From contig NC_067145.1 in the NCBI RefSeq assembly GCF_903995435.1, positions 24,736,352-24,800,351 of the forward strand: a stretch of DNA of 64,000 nt, in the 5' to 3' direction. Shown piece after piece: positions 24,393 to 36,954 of this stretch (positions are counted from its first letter, which is position 1; every line of letters starts with the position of its first letter). The position numbers were made by a program, and so were the translations under genes. A model generated the notes under the pieces. The model was given only the letters and a program-made list of their open reading frames with translations, had not been told where the DNA came from and ran no database searches. The DNA comes from Acomys russatus. Taxonomy: Eukaryota; Chordata; Mammalia; Rodentia; Muridae.

Positions 24393-25868
24393 TAATGACT
24401 AAAGTTAGCAGAATAAATTTATTTATTAAGTGAATGAAATAAAATGACTTCAAAATTATAAAACTATAGATGAACTATTATAATTATACTTTAAACTTCA
24501 CATATTCTTTAGGTTTTTAACAGAATTGACCTTCATGAGATGACTCTGCTGGGAGGAAAAGCCCAGCAAGACTCTCCTAACTCTTTCCTGTTGGCAGTAA
24601 AACCTTTTTAAAATTATGACCTAAAATGTTTGAATTTCTGAAAACCTTAAGACTAGCTAGCATTTAGAAGAAGCTTATAAGTTATATTTATTTTCTGTAT
24701 TTTAAAAGATAAACCATAAAATTTTAATCTTATTTTGCCTTGTATTTTTCCAAAGCAACTCAATTTCTCTTTGTGAAGCACAAAGTGCATTTCTATTTAC
24801 CAGTATGTTCTCTTCATTAAATCAGAGAATTGCAATAAAATTGTGTCAACCATAATAGTTGAAAGACTAGGATAAAGAAAGCAAATATTGAATTCATATG
24901 CTTTTTTATGGATATTCTTTAGCCTAGCTTGTCATCCTGTCTCTATTGGCATTGAATATTTAGCCCATGGGGGATAGAAGAATTCTTACCCATGCAAACA
25001 TGTGACATCATTAAACAAACTAATCTATTTTGGAGTTCCTTTCTGAGTACGATTAGCCTTAGATTTTACCAATATGGCTAGGATTATCCTTGTAAAGACT
25101 ATAGAATAGATCTCATTGACTGTGATCATTAGACATCTGCAGTTACTGGTTGCATTTATCTAAGTATAGATGACTAACATAGTAATATGTGTGTTTATGG
25201 AGCATGTGCCAAAGCCTTTACTTTTTAATTAAAGGGTGATACATATCAACATGTATTGTTCGTCTGAACATGTCTTCATCAGTTACTTCTTCAAGTTAAA
25301 AATAGGCATATAATAGGATTAAGGTAAACACATTAGATCTTGAATATGTGAATGACATAAATAATAATATTGACTAAGCTCTCCACTATGGGTAACATGC
25401 CCAGAGGAGTAGACACTTGCCATACTTTGTCATCTGTTATGACCAGCATTGCTTTAAAAAGCCAGATTAAAGAAAAAGATCATGATGAATTTATTCAATC
25501 CAAGTTTTTGTATGGCTTGAGAGACAGGAAATAAAAACACAGGTGAAAAACAATGGTACCCATGTAACAACTGTGAAGAATGGGACAGTAGTGATGGAGA
25601 AATGAGAATGATGAGTGGTAGGATCTGACAGCAAGACCTGTTCATTCATAATCTTCTGTAGCATCCTCTTCTCTGATGGAGCGGGAGTCCTTGGATGCAG
25701 ATGTTTAAGGGAGAATACAGAAGAGAGAGATTGACCATGACTGGTATATGCTTGGAGTATCTATGTCCAAGCACTGTGAGGAAATAAAACTGTGGTTTCT
25801 AGTACTCCTTTAGTAACGGAGGAATGGCAAAAGACAAGAGGGCAGATATGCTTATAGACACAGATCTC
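24393..25868. other. Single-copy AT-rich intronic DNA
   Basis: No gene, RNA or clear transposon was recognised. Confidence 0.5.
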
Positions 25869-26022
25869 GAGGTCTGCGAACTTTTTTTTTTTTTTTTTTA
25901 CAGAATCCAACTTTATTTTATGACAAAAGTCCTAGAGAAAGTAGGACTGAAGGGAACATCCATCAACATAATAAAAGCTATATACAACAAACCCATAACT
26001 AGCATCATCCTAAATGAGGTCT
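25869..26022. mobile_element. L1 insertion: reversed poly(A) fused to an ORF2 reverse-transcriptase scrap
   Basis: An 18-base T tract (25882-25899) is followed directly by about 120 bp of plus-strand L1 ORF2. This encodes a reverse-transcriptase segment with the KVLEKVG and NIIKAIYNKP motifs. Imperfect duplications flank the unit (gaggtctgcgaac at 25869, gaggtctcccaat at 26016). The simplest reading is a minus-strand insertion whose first cDNA covered only the poly(A), joined to an inverted internal ORF2 piece. It encodes nothing functional. Confidence 0.65.
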
Positions 26023-26106
26023 CCCAATTTTTTAAGTAAAGATAGCATTATCACATTTGAGGGTAGGGTGTTCTGATTCCCAGCACAACCTGAGACTTCA
26101 GTATTT

Positions 26107-26227
26107 TGGTATGACCACACCATCCTCAATGCACCTGAACCCAGCTAAGTAAGAAGTTAAACAAGTTCAAGCATGTTAGTAGTAGGACAGGAGAGGTCAG
26201 TATTTTACTCTGGTAACATCGCCACCT
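26107..26227 (+). pseudogene. 5S rRNA pseudogene, decayed
   Basis: Aligns along the whole 5S rRNA length with almost no gaps. Matching points include ccacaccatcct against the 5S ccataccaccct, agaagttaaaca against ggaagctaagca, and catgttagtagtaggacagg against cctggttagtacttggatgg, then gagaggtc near the 3' part. Identity is roughly 60%, and the internal promoter boxes A and C are mutated, so transcription by RNA polymerase III is unlikely. Chance similarity is possible but would be unusual over this length. Confidence 0.6.
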
Positions 26228-26470
26228 ATGAGACAATCATGCCTTCTTATCTTCAGATACATCCATGGAAGAAGAGAACCATACTGTTTTTAGAGCCCCT
26301 ATTTCTATCTATAGCTCTGCTATACCAGTGTATGGGTAAGAACAAGAGTTAAACATGGCCTTGTACAATACGATGATGCAAAATAAATACCAACAACAGT
26401 CAAACACACAGCACCACAGATAATGATTAAACTTTACATAAAGAAGACACATTGTTGCAGGTTAAGATGT

Positions 26471-26474
<4 letters not shown>

Positions 26475-26523
<49 letters not shown>
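26475..26523. repeat. (GA)n microsatellite
   Basis: A perfect GA run of about 24 units. Confidence 0.97.
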
Positions 26524-26525
<2 letters not shown>

Positions 26526-26645
26526 AGTTGGAAACTTTATAAATCATATATTTGTTGTAATTGAAGTATAGCATGCCATGATTTGATATTTTGATAGAGG
26601 AAACTGCTTCAACACATTTTAATCTCTTGTTACTGAAAATGATTA

Positions 26646-26970
26646 TATTAGTTATTTTTCTGTTGTTGTGATAAAACACCCCAACTAAGGCACCTTTGAG
26701 GAGGAAAAGTTGAGTTTTGCGTAAAGTTTCAGAGAGATAATAGTCCACAGTTGCAGGGCAGAGGCATGGCAGCTAGAGCAGAAAGCTAAGAATATTTATC
26801 TTTAAATCTCAAATAGGCAGCAGAGAATAAACTAGAAGTACAGAGGACTGTAATCCCCAGAGCTGCCCCAGTAACATACTTCCTTACCCCCTAATCCTCA
26901 ACAAATACTGCTGCCAGTAGGTATCCATAAACCTGAGACTACAGGAGGCAGGTCATTCAAACCACCACAA
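26646..26970 (-). mobile_element. MaLR-type LTR (MT-like), minus strand
   Basis: On the plus strand it begins ctgttgttgtgataaaacac followed by aactaaggcacc, the reverse complement of the usual 3' end of rodent MT-type MaLR LTRs. It then continues with cagttgcagggcagaggcat. It is a diverged solo LTR; no internal region was seen. Confidence 0.6.
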
Positions 26971-29900
26971 TGGAGGAACATATTTGTGATTTATAAAGTT
27001 GTTGTGAGGCCTGGTAAAAAGCCTCTTTTCAGAGCCTCTTCACACTTGTTGTGCAGCTCTAGTACAAGGTGCTGTAAGGAAGCTTCCTATGCTGTGTGAG
27101 CGGCAAGGGTGGGAGGGTGGAGGGAGGGAGTTGGGGGGTGAAGAGTGTGGGGGTAAAGCTTAGGCTCCTTGGCTTCCTCTCCCCTGTACTAACACCCTGG
27201 AAAATGCATGTGCTAACTGTGGATGTGACTCCCTCCAGCAGTGTGAGTCACTTTTCAAAGACTTAGGTTTACTCACTGGCACCATAGCTAGAGGCGTGAG
27301 TTATACTTGCAGAGTGTGATTACTCAGCTCAACACTGTAGTCACAGGAACTTGGGAATGCCATCTGGAATGACACTTCCTATAGATTTTGTGTAGCTTAG
27401 CCAATAGGACCTCTGACTGATCCAAGTTCAAGGTGCATCACATCCAAAGAAATGTTGGTAGTGAGGTGTGCTTGGAATGCAATAGGTAACCTGTTATATT
27501 CAATAATACTTAGGTTGGGAGGTAGGTTGGAACAGCACAGGAGGGATGTGAGCACAGGATGTTATTCAGTCCATACAAAACAACCCTAGCTACCTTTGCA
27601 AAGGGATTTTCTACACCCATCTTATGCTAATTCTGAGAGGGAAAGGCTTTCTAAAAGTCCTTTAGAGTGAAATTGTAACAAATAATACTACCTGGCAACT
27701 ACACAGATGGTGAATCCCTTAACCTGACATGATCAGAGGTCCAATGACTTTTCTCTTCTGTAGATCTGGGATTTATTAAATGCCTATTTGCTAAATGTGA
27801 TGGTGGTAACCACTACCTTCATCTTTGGGGAGGGTATATTCTGGTGAATGCACCATATAATAGATAACTGAGCAATAAGTATTTTGACTTAACATAGAAG
27901 CCAGAGTCACACATGAAGATTAGTAAAAGCACATCAGGATACCATCAGCTACATGTATGGAGAACCCAATGCCCTGAAGCACCCTATTAACTTAGAGGGC
28001 GAGTCAAGGCTGGTATTCCATCAGCTGGGTCATTGTCATTTACAAAAACCACGTGATTTCAAACTCAACTCAAAGATGTGTTTGACCCATGATATGTGAT
28101 GCCCACCTCCATTCCTGAGGCTGCCAGATGGCTCCCAGCATCTATAGGACCACCTGCTCCCACTAGGTCATGTGGGACGACAGACTACTATCTTGGTGAA
28201 AAGATGGTCCAAATCTTGGCAGATACTAGAGCAGCTAATAGCAATACAACTTCACATGCTGACTGCTAAAGCCTGAAGATGCTTCCCAGGTCATGGGAAG
28301 CAGACAGTCAACTATTATGGCATCAGAAACAGGGACAGTGACCGGATTAACAAGACTATAGCTTGCCATTACAACCATGATATAACTTTATATCCCTTGA
28401 AATAAATAGAAGGGCACCAACTGACCCACCTCCTTCCTCCACTCCCTTCAGGAAATTCTGTCTTTCTCTTTTATCTGTTGTTTTCAAATACAGTTCCCCA
28501 AGACTTGACTTAAGGTTCTTTTCCACATTTCATTGTCAGGAGAACTAACTACCACAGACTTGCACACCAGACCATCTCTGAAAGACTTACTGAACACCAT
28601 CGAGAAGACATTTTCTCCAGTTCCCTCTAGTCCTCTAAACCATATTCAAGCTAAGAAAGTTCATCATTGGTTACTATGTCCATGACAACCGTGCCATTTA
28701 TTAAAATAGTCACACTCTTGTGCCACCATCTGTGTTGAGTTACCCTATCCACCCATACGAGTGATGGGCACCCTAATGTGTCCCCGTTACCAAACAGAAC
28801 TCTCATGGTCTGCAAATAAAAGATATGACAGGTGACTTCTTGGACCGTCTACCTGGTGCTGTCTTCTGAGTTGATTGGTACTCAGGCCACAGTGACACTG
28901 GACTTTTAATATATGGTACTAATTATTATTTATTTTGATTTCAAATAGAATCCCAATTTGGTACTTGTAACTTTTAGCACCTTGTAGTATCCAAAACTTC
29001 CAGTAAGTTATTTACCCTTGCTCCACAAAAACAGCTAGAGGAACAAGGAAGACCTCCAGAAACACACGGTAAGGGGCTCACTGTATGTTGAGAGAACGGG
29101 GGTGTGCATATATGGCTTAAATGGGGGCATGGGAAGAAAGGACATCAGATTGATAGTAGGAAAGTTCAGATTCATTTGTCACTGGGCTCCTGATATCAGC
29201 ACTCCATCATCCCAGCATCGTGACCAACATTTCTAAGGAAATGTCATCTGTAGTCTAATGGTGTTGTGCGCCCCAGCTGCCCTCTGCCTATTGCTCTGTG
29301 GCCTGGCTCTCTCGGTCTGGATTCCCTTAAGCTCTGAGGCACCGCTTCTAGTCTACAGTTAGTCCATTAGCTCTGTTTTCCTTCACCAACCTGCTCTCTG
29401 ACACAGCTTAAGCCTTGCTGAGAAACCTTGTGCAGCCACACAGTCTGCAGCCAAACAGTGTATTTCTTAGCTTCTCCATTTTCAAGAGAGGATCTCAGTT
29501 CTCTGGGTCATCTCAAAGAATGACCACTGCGTTGGAGGCAGAGGAGCCTCCCCCAAAGGACCCAGGGTCCTAGAAAAATATGTATCTGGCTGCACCTCCC
29601 TTGCTCTTGAATCTTGTTATTTGTCTGTGCGCATACTTCCTTTTGTGACATTTGCATTTGATTGTTGAGGATGAGAGAAATTTCACTTTGCAAAACTGGT
29701 TTCATTGTTATTTATAGAACTTATTGTCAGCAGAATCTCCAGGCAGTATGAAGTGCATCCTTATTTTCAACTCTTGCCTTCTGGAAGTTCCACTTCACTT
29801 CCCTTTGTTCCAATCATCGTTTTAAGTGACCTTCTCTGACTCGAGGCTTCTGTTAGCGGGCCTCTGTCACCATGAGTCCTCAATTGATAAGGGCTCGCTC

Positions 29901-30111
29901 CCAGTGTAGCAACAATGTGAGGACTCTCACAGTTGTGAAGAAATTGAACATGGAGCCAAGAAAGGCAGCCAGACTACTAGTCCCAAAGCGGTACCCAGAA
30001 ATCTCATTTTGGGGGGACTTCATAGTTCACAGCTATAGGAGGAGGTGGAACTTACTATTTAATTCCTATTATAAGTTGAATTCTGTCCCCTAAAACAATG
30101 CTTATATGTGT
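26971..30111. other. Unassigned intronic DNA
   Basis: No gene was recognised. A G-rich tract lies at 27104-27155. Parts of 27700-28900 have an even composition that could hide a decayed retroviral or LTR interior, but I found no protein motif. The short plus frame at 29872-30093 has no recognisable family. Confidence 0.4.
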
Positions 30112-30430
30112 CTTAGGTTTCTTTTATTTTTTAATCTATTGCTGTGATGAAATAATCTGACAAATTAGAGAAATGGTTGATTGGATTCACAGTTCAAGGT
30201 TTCAGTCCATCATTCCAGGAAAGTCAAGGCTGCAACAGCTCATCACATAACCAGGAAGCAGAGAAGGATAAATGCATGTGTTCAGCTTCTTTTTTCGATT
30301 TTATGTAGTCTGGGATCCACAGCCAAGGGAATGGTTCCGCCCACAAGAAAGACGAGTCTTCTCATAGCATGATCTACATTCTGTCAAGCTGACTCGAGGT
30401 ACCACAGTATTTAACTCAACTTGACAAAGG
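30112..30430 (-). mobile_element. MaLR-type LTR, minus strand, internally deleted
   Basis: On the plus strand it opens with attgctgtgatgaaataatc, then tcacagttcaaggtttcagt, catcattccaggaaagtcaa, gaatggttccgcccac and a closing ctgtcaagctgac. This order fits an old rodent MaLR LTR read in reverse. Confidence 0.55.
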
Positions 30431-30439
30431 GTCAAGCAG

Positions 30440-30790
30440 ATGGGTAGAATCCTAATGGACTGAAGGGTGCGTCCCCTACCCCACCCCCACCCCCCGTGAA
30501 TGATGTTCTTATAAGCAGATGGCTTTCCAACAGAGAAGCAATCAGGTGAAGATGCAAAGTAGAGTGAAGTGACCTGTCTGTAACTCGTCCAAGGAGGGCA
30601 CCAAGAAAGATGAAGCAGAGACCCTCTTCTGAAGGCCCTGGAGGGAGCGCAGCCTAGCTTCCTGCTGCCCTCAGGCCTCCAGCCTGAAGAACTCTAAGAC
30701 CATGCATCGCTGTTGTCAGAAGATGCTCTTGTTCTGCTCCTCCAAGGAAACTCAAACTGTTCTGCTCAGCCTGTGAGCGTAGCCAGAACT
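30440..30790 (+). mobile_element. Possible old MLT1-like LTR
   Basis: Blocks suggest an ancient MaLR LTR in sense: a C-rich gtcccctaccccaccc, gatgttcttataagcagatg, gcaccaagaaagatg and ggcctccagcctgaagaact. The match is loose. Confidence 0.35.
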
Positions 30791-31204
30791 CACACACTCC
30801 TTTGAGATGGATGAGCCATCACTACTTCAGGCAGCCCCCAGCATGTTTGGCCACTCTTCGCTGGTTTATATAATGAATGCCACATCCCTGGGCACCAGGA
30901 GAGGATCTTTGAACACCTGAATGCTTTGCACGCACTCCATTGGGCTTGAGAAGCAACTGCAGTTACGCGTAGTGAGCATCTGAGTGGTCACCTGTAAAAA
31001 TTCTTGTTTCACGTTAAACTCCGCAACTTTTCCCTGTTGTTACTTTGGGTCACTTAAGGCTGGCCCTGTCAAAAATATTACGTTTTTAAAATCAGTTATT
31101 TGGGGGACAACTAAGTCAGAAAGGGAAGATGCTTTGCACATTCATCACATAACTCTTAAACTTCAATAACATATTAAAGTGATCGGGTGGGTAGGTTCTT
31201 CAAT

Positions 31205-31592
31205 AGAATCCTAATGACCTTTAACTGTCAGCTTGATGCAGCCGAGAGTCATCTGAGAAGGCTATCTCTCTCTATTGAGAGAACGCCCAGACCAGACTCA
31301 TCTGTTGCCTGTCTATAGGGGATTGTCTTCATAGTTAGTTGGTGTAGAAGGGCCCAGCCAAGCGTGGCCAGCGCCATGCTCTCAGCAGGTGGTCTTGAGC
31401 AGTATGAGAAATAACAGCCCATTATACTGTAAGTGAGCTAGAGAACAGTGTGTCTCTATGGCTTCTGCTTCAAAATCCTGCCCTGGCTTTCTCCAGTGAT
31501 AAGACAGTAGCCTACAAACCGAAATAAACCCATTTCTCCTATAAGCTGCTTTCAGTAAGACTATTCTTAGCAACAGAATGTAACTAGGACAC
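31205..31592 (+). mobile_element. MaLR-like LTR, plus strand
   Basis: Sense blocks typical of a rodent LTR: actgtcagcttgatgcagcc, gagagtcatctgagaaggct, agggcccagccaagcgtggc, then ccgaaataaacccatttctc (polyadenylation-type signal) and gcaacagaatgtaactagga at the end. The family name is uncertain. Confidence 0.55.
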
Positions 31593-34500
31593 ATAATACT
31601 TTATGCAGGGCCCTGTGTCACTAGCAGAGCGTGGTTAGGTCAGTTGTGGGCTGCACACTTCTAAGTCTTTGAATTGCCCTGAAGCTTGGCATTAAGTCAA
31701 TGCCGGGATAGCGCAGTTAGCATCTTTCCGAATTACCGCTTCTGAAGTGAGTCACACAAAGCCAGCATTCCACACTGTTGATGGAGAGTAATTAATCACT
31801 TCACTTATCCATATGTATAAGTGAAATTGTGCCTCTGTCAAGCAGCCAATTGACAGGTGGTACGCATGTGGAATAAATGGATTAAGTCTAAAGAATGAGT
31901 TCCTACCCAATGCCTAGTTGCTCTGAGCCCAACTGCAAGTTTAGTATTATACTGACATCCTGGAGAAGAAACCTGTAGCTCACAGAGTGTTTAAAACTCT
32001 CTCAACTGGATACTGTGGAGAAATACAAAGACAAAATTTGAACTTGATTTTATGTGATTTCCAAATGTCTCCTAACGGATAGATTTTTTTTTCTTCCATT
32101 ACTTAAAAGTACTTTTTTCTTAAGGTAGCAGTATATAGCTAAAAGGAATATATAGATAACTAAGAAAATAAGTAGAGGCGAAAATAAATTTAGAAGAGGA
32201 ATTTTGACTACAGAATTTAATCTACATATATCTGCATACTTGTATATAAAGACTCACACATGCATGCATCTCCTTTCACACACACATACACTTGTAGAAT
32301 GAAATCAAAGGCAAGTCTGGGTTTACTGTTAGGGCCTTGGTTTGTGCCAATTCTACAGGACCAGGGTCTTTTTATTGAGTCAAATCAATGCATATTCAAT
32401 ACATTTGTGAAAAAATGCCAGTGAAAACCAACATCCACTATTCTTTAACCCTCTCTACATCTTTCTTTGTGTCTCTTCACATGCCTATATGAAATGGAGA
32501 ATATTTTGAATTGTGTATGTGTGTGAAAAGTAAAGATAACGCACCCACATATATGTGTATATATACACACAGATAACTGATAGATAATAGACATGGTTGA
32601 TAGGTATTAGAGATGGTTGATTACAGTCCCGTAGGAGTAGAACATACCACCTGTTCTCAGAATATCTCTTATTACAGTGTCTTTTTAAGCTTTATAATTC
32701 ATTTCTATTCCTAGCCAGAACACAATGCATCTAATGTTTAGCCTGTGTTCACACTTTGAGCACTGAGAAATCCTCTATGGAAGAGAAACACATTTTCCAA
32801 ACCTAGCCTTCAGTTCAAATCTCAGTTCAGACCTTCAGTGAGTAAAACAGAGTTAACTCAAAGCGACACTTTTTTCTTCCACAGAAAGTGAGTTAACAGT
32901 TTTCATTAATGTAGCACGGTATCTAGCTTCCACCAACATAGGTCTCTGTGCCTGTGTGTTCAGCCTCAGTTCTAGCTGTATTTCATAAGACTGAGTCACT
33001 AAACAAGATCTACACAAAATGCTCTAGTTTCCCAGCCTCCCAAATATAAAATTGTATCTGCACCTATTCTGTACTCTTTTTAATACAGAAATGAATTATT
33101 AAAAAACTCAATACATAAATTGTTTTAGTAAAATTCATGTATTATTACCATATTCTATTTAACAAAAGAACTGTTGTACATAATGTGTCTGCTTACCCAT
33201 TTCTCCAGCTGTAAAAGGAAGATATATTTAACAGGGTTTACTGAGTGAAGTACATCTACATGGAAATGACAGTAAAAGAGAAGATATAATCACAGCCTCA
33301 ATTTCATGCAAACGTCAGGATCAAACTCCTGAAGTTCTGGAATAACATCCAAAAACTTTTTCAGTTCTAAAAAGAAATAAAAGAGTGCACACATAAGCCT
33401 TACAGAATATTAAATAACATGAGAAGAATCATACATGCCAAATATTTTTCCAGCAATTATAGACATAACTCCTACATTGGAGCTTTCCATATATGCACAT
33501 TTTTTCACATGTAGGTGAAGTTTCTATATATTGCATGATAAGAACAACATTCAGCACAGCTTAACGGTTGACCCTTAACACGCTTCCTGTGAGGGGTTCT
33601 TCACGGCGTAATGGGCTTAAGAAGGTTGAAAGTGGTTTCCCAGCTCTATCAACACAGAACTCTGTCCAATCCTCTTTATTTGTTAGAAATAACAGGGAGC
33701 GTTGCATGATAAATATTACTATAAAGAGAAAATGAGTTTTGTTAATTTATAGGCATTTAGTCATCTAAATTAGATTCAAAGTGATATTTTTTTGTAAGCC
33801 CAGTATAAAGCCATTAAGGGTAGAATGGCTAATGGCGCTTTGTCAAGTTCTCATTCACAAAATTATTCTAAATAAAGCAATAACACACTGAGAAATATAG
33901 TCATTCTTTCCTGCTCTATTTAGGTGAAGTTGATTATAACAAAATAAATCAACCACATACATATAGACATTGTCTTTAATATTTAAGAAGATTGCTTCTG
34001 TAATTTCTTAAGAAAATGGCATGACAAAAATAAAGATGTACTGCTTTATTAAGAAGTAGAGTTTTCAGCATTCTAATCTGTTATGGACTTGGTCAGCCTG
34101 CAACTTATTGATTTTATATACTCATGTTAATATATTTTAAACAATCAGGAAGCTAACTTATTGAGACTCCTGGGTGTTTATTGATTTACATATAAGTCTT
34201 TTTTTTGATTTACATATAAGTCTTAATATTAAATTCAGATACTGAAAAACCTTGTGTGACTTTATTTGTGAAAGTTTGCCAGACTTCTTCTAAACAACAT
34301 TTTTTGGGAGGAAGTTGTATAGTCAATTGATAACAATAAAATAGTTGTGTTTGCTGTCTGAATCATTTCAGTGCCAGCTCTGGAAGAACCAAAGTCTCAT
34401 GGGGAAATTGATTACGGAAGCACAGAAATGTAGATAGAGCACAGGTCTCATAAAACAAACTTTCTAGAATACATAATTAAATTACTACTAAATCAACTAA

Positions 34501-34829
34501 TGGTTAGAAATGAGGAATATGAAAATATATTCATAGCAGTCTGGTATAAGCTCATTAAAAAATACTTACTCAAGTTCTGAAGAAATTATACCTAATAAAA
34601 ATATATGTTGGCATATAGTAATGGGAAAAATGCAACCAAATATCAATGAAGATTTTGTGACGTATAAAATTCTGAATGTTTTAAGTATTTTCAAAATTAC
34701 TGTGGTTTATTTTTTTACCATAAATATTTTTAACTTAGTTTTTCAAAAATAATCTCAATCAAAAGATATTTCACTCCTTATCAGAACAGGACAGCTCCAA
34801 GGATAGTGTCAAAGAAATCTTCCAATACC
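31593..34829. other. Single-copy AT-rich intronic DNA
   Basis: No gene was recognised. It includes a 26-nt near-palindrome at 31800-31825. The stretch at 33700-33900 has conserved non-coding character by eye (homeodomain-like TAAT/ATTA motifs, no repeats). Confidence 0.45.
31800..31825. promoter_or_regulatory. 26-nt near-perfect palindrome with paired CACTTA/TAAGTG sites
   Basis: The arms tcacttat and ataagtga flank ccatatgt; 12 of 13 base pairs match across the dyad. CACTTA/TAAGTG resembles the NK-2 class homeodomain core, and atta/caattgacaggtg motifs lie nearby. A regulatory role is inferred only. Confidence 0.35.
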
Positions 34830-36400
34830 CATTCGTCCAGCATTTCAGACTAGCCCACACAAGACTTTAATTAAGCCTGGAATTTCTCAATATTTAAAAA
34901 TTTGACCACAAATACTATTCCTGGCTTCTTTAACAATTTTCCCCAATTTTATTTAGGCCACTACAAAGGTAGTATTCTTCCCAAATCAGCTGGAAAAAAA
35001 TAATATGAGAACAACACCCCATTTTGCTTAAGGGGGATTCGATAGGTTTTTGGTTACTTTCTTGGGCTATAGATATTTATTTTCCTTGGGAGTTGGTTAT
35101 AAGTTATTATTGGTCTTATTCAGGAAAACAAGGTTGCATTCAGAGATGTCTCTCTTTTCCTTTATCTTTCTTTCTTAGGTATGGAGATAGGAGTCGAAAA
35201 GAAAGAAAGGAGAATATAGAAATAAAAACAGATGAAAGGACAAAAAGTAAACTATTGAACCTAGTCCTCAATTTAATGCCTTAATTGTTACCTACAAGGT
35301 TATTTTTAATTTGCTGGTATGGTATTTTGTATATTGATGTAAAATTTAATTCTTATACATTGGTATAGAATTCAAATTTAAGATTATTCATATATATATA
35401 TACTCTAATATGAAGTATTGTACCCATACAGCTCAAATATAATACAAGGTTTACTTCTAATACTTTGACAGTGCTATTGTAGTTGGCTTAGTATAATTAA
35501 GCAATACAAGTTAATTTTTAGTTGACCAAACCATGGTCATATCAATTACTAGTCTATTCTTATCATAAGAATATACAACCTAGGTGTAACAGATAGACAT
35601 GATTCTATAGATGGATTGGGTAAATAGATAAGGTCTTCAAAAACCTCAGATACCTACAGAATATGGCATTTAAAGATGGTTTTATTTTTGTTAAAGATTC
35701 TTTGACAACAAGAAAAGTTAACTCCTGGCAACACACAGCCAGTCTCAAAGATGATGAGCATCGATAAACTTCCTTATGAAGATGGCTTCAAATGTGGCAA
35801 ACCAGCCACTGGGTAAAATGTTCTTGTTTCTGCCACAGACAGAATTCTGCCTAAAAATGCTTAAGTTTGGATGCAGGCAGAGTTGGTAGCCAAACTCTGC
35901 CAAGACAGGGTAAGCAAGTCTTCAATAGCTCCTGCCTCAAAAATACGTCTGTCAGATATATTGGGCCAAAAGGCCGAAGATGGTGCTCCAACATTATAGA
36001 GAGTTTTTTGGGTGACTGTTCAGATAGCAAACTGTCTCTGTCATCTTCTCATTTGGGAAGCTACTAACCTGCACTTCCTGTCTACTCGGATAATCAATTT
36101 TATTTCTTCTCAAGTCTCTGATGGGGTTGAAGACCAGATAGTTTAGTTTTACAATTAACTTTAGTTGTTTAGGGGTAAAGATGTTTTTAAGTCTAGATAG
36201 ATGTTTTACATTGATAAAGATGAGATATGATAGATATTGATTTACATTTAGAATTTTAGATTCACCAAGATAGAAAAGACGTTTTCCTCAAAGTTGCCAA
36301 ATACAAATAGGCAGAACACTATGAGTGTAACATTTATATAATTCCTGATTGGTTCATGATTCTTCTTGCTATATGTAGTTTATTGTATATATATAAATGT
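34830..36400 (+). mobile_element. ~1.6-kb dispersed repeat of unnamed family, copy 2
   Basis: Plus-strand counterpart of the element at 11900-13500, starting near ccagcatttcagac and ending near tagtttattg at about 36385. Shared blocks run in the same order throughout, including gccaaactctgccaagacag and ctctgatggggttgaagacc. Open frames at 35024-35284 and 35867-36067 lie in it and are not shared with copy 1. Confidence 0.65.
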
Positions 36401-36954
36401 ATATGTAGAGAAAGAAAAATAATTAAAAAATTAAAAAGATACTTAAAAAAAGGTACTTCACCAAAAAAACACATAAAATGCTTTCATATCTGACTACATT
36501 GGGAACAAAGTCAGGCAAGAAAGCCACATGGGCATATTTACTAGTGCAAATTTTATCAGATAGTTAAAACGGAATGGAATTAAGATAATATGCCCCATAA
36601 TTACGCTACTGTAAATGCATATTGGAAAAAATACTTTGTCAAAACTCACATTCACGAGTGATTAAGGAACAAGACTGTCTGACTGATACTACAGCCTGTT
36701 CAGGCCCTGGAATGGAGCTGAGACATAGCTCACTAGCTTCCTAGGCTATCATAGAAAGAATTTCAATCTCTTGTTGAGATTTGAATACTTTTCATGCTTG
36801 CAAATTACAAACATAATGAACCAGTGGGAAAAGGCTAGAGGAAGTGAACTTCTTCCTAGCAAGTGAACTCAGATATTCTAAGACCTTTGATGTAGCTGCA
36901 AGAATAACTCTAAAATATCACTAGAGTCCTGGGTATTGATTGTCTGACATACCT

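Noticed and set aside
27700..28900. Possible decayed endogenous retroviral interior
   Set aside because: No protein motif, primer-binding site or paired LTR could be seen, so it is left as unassigned.
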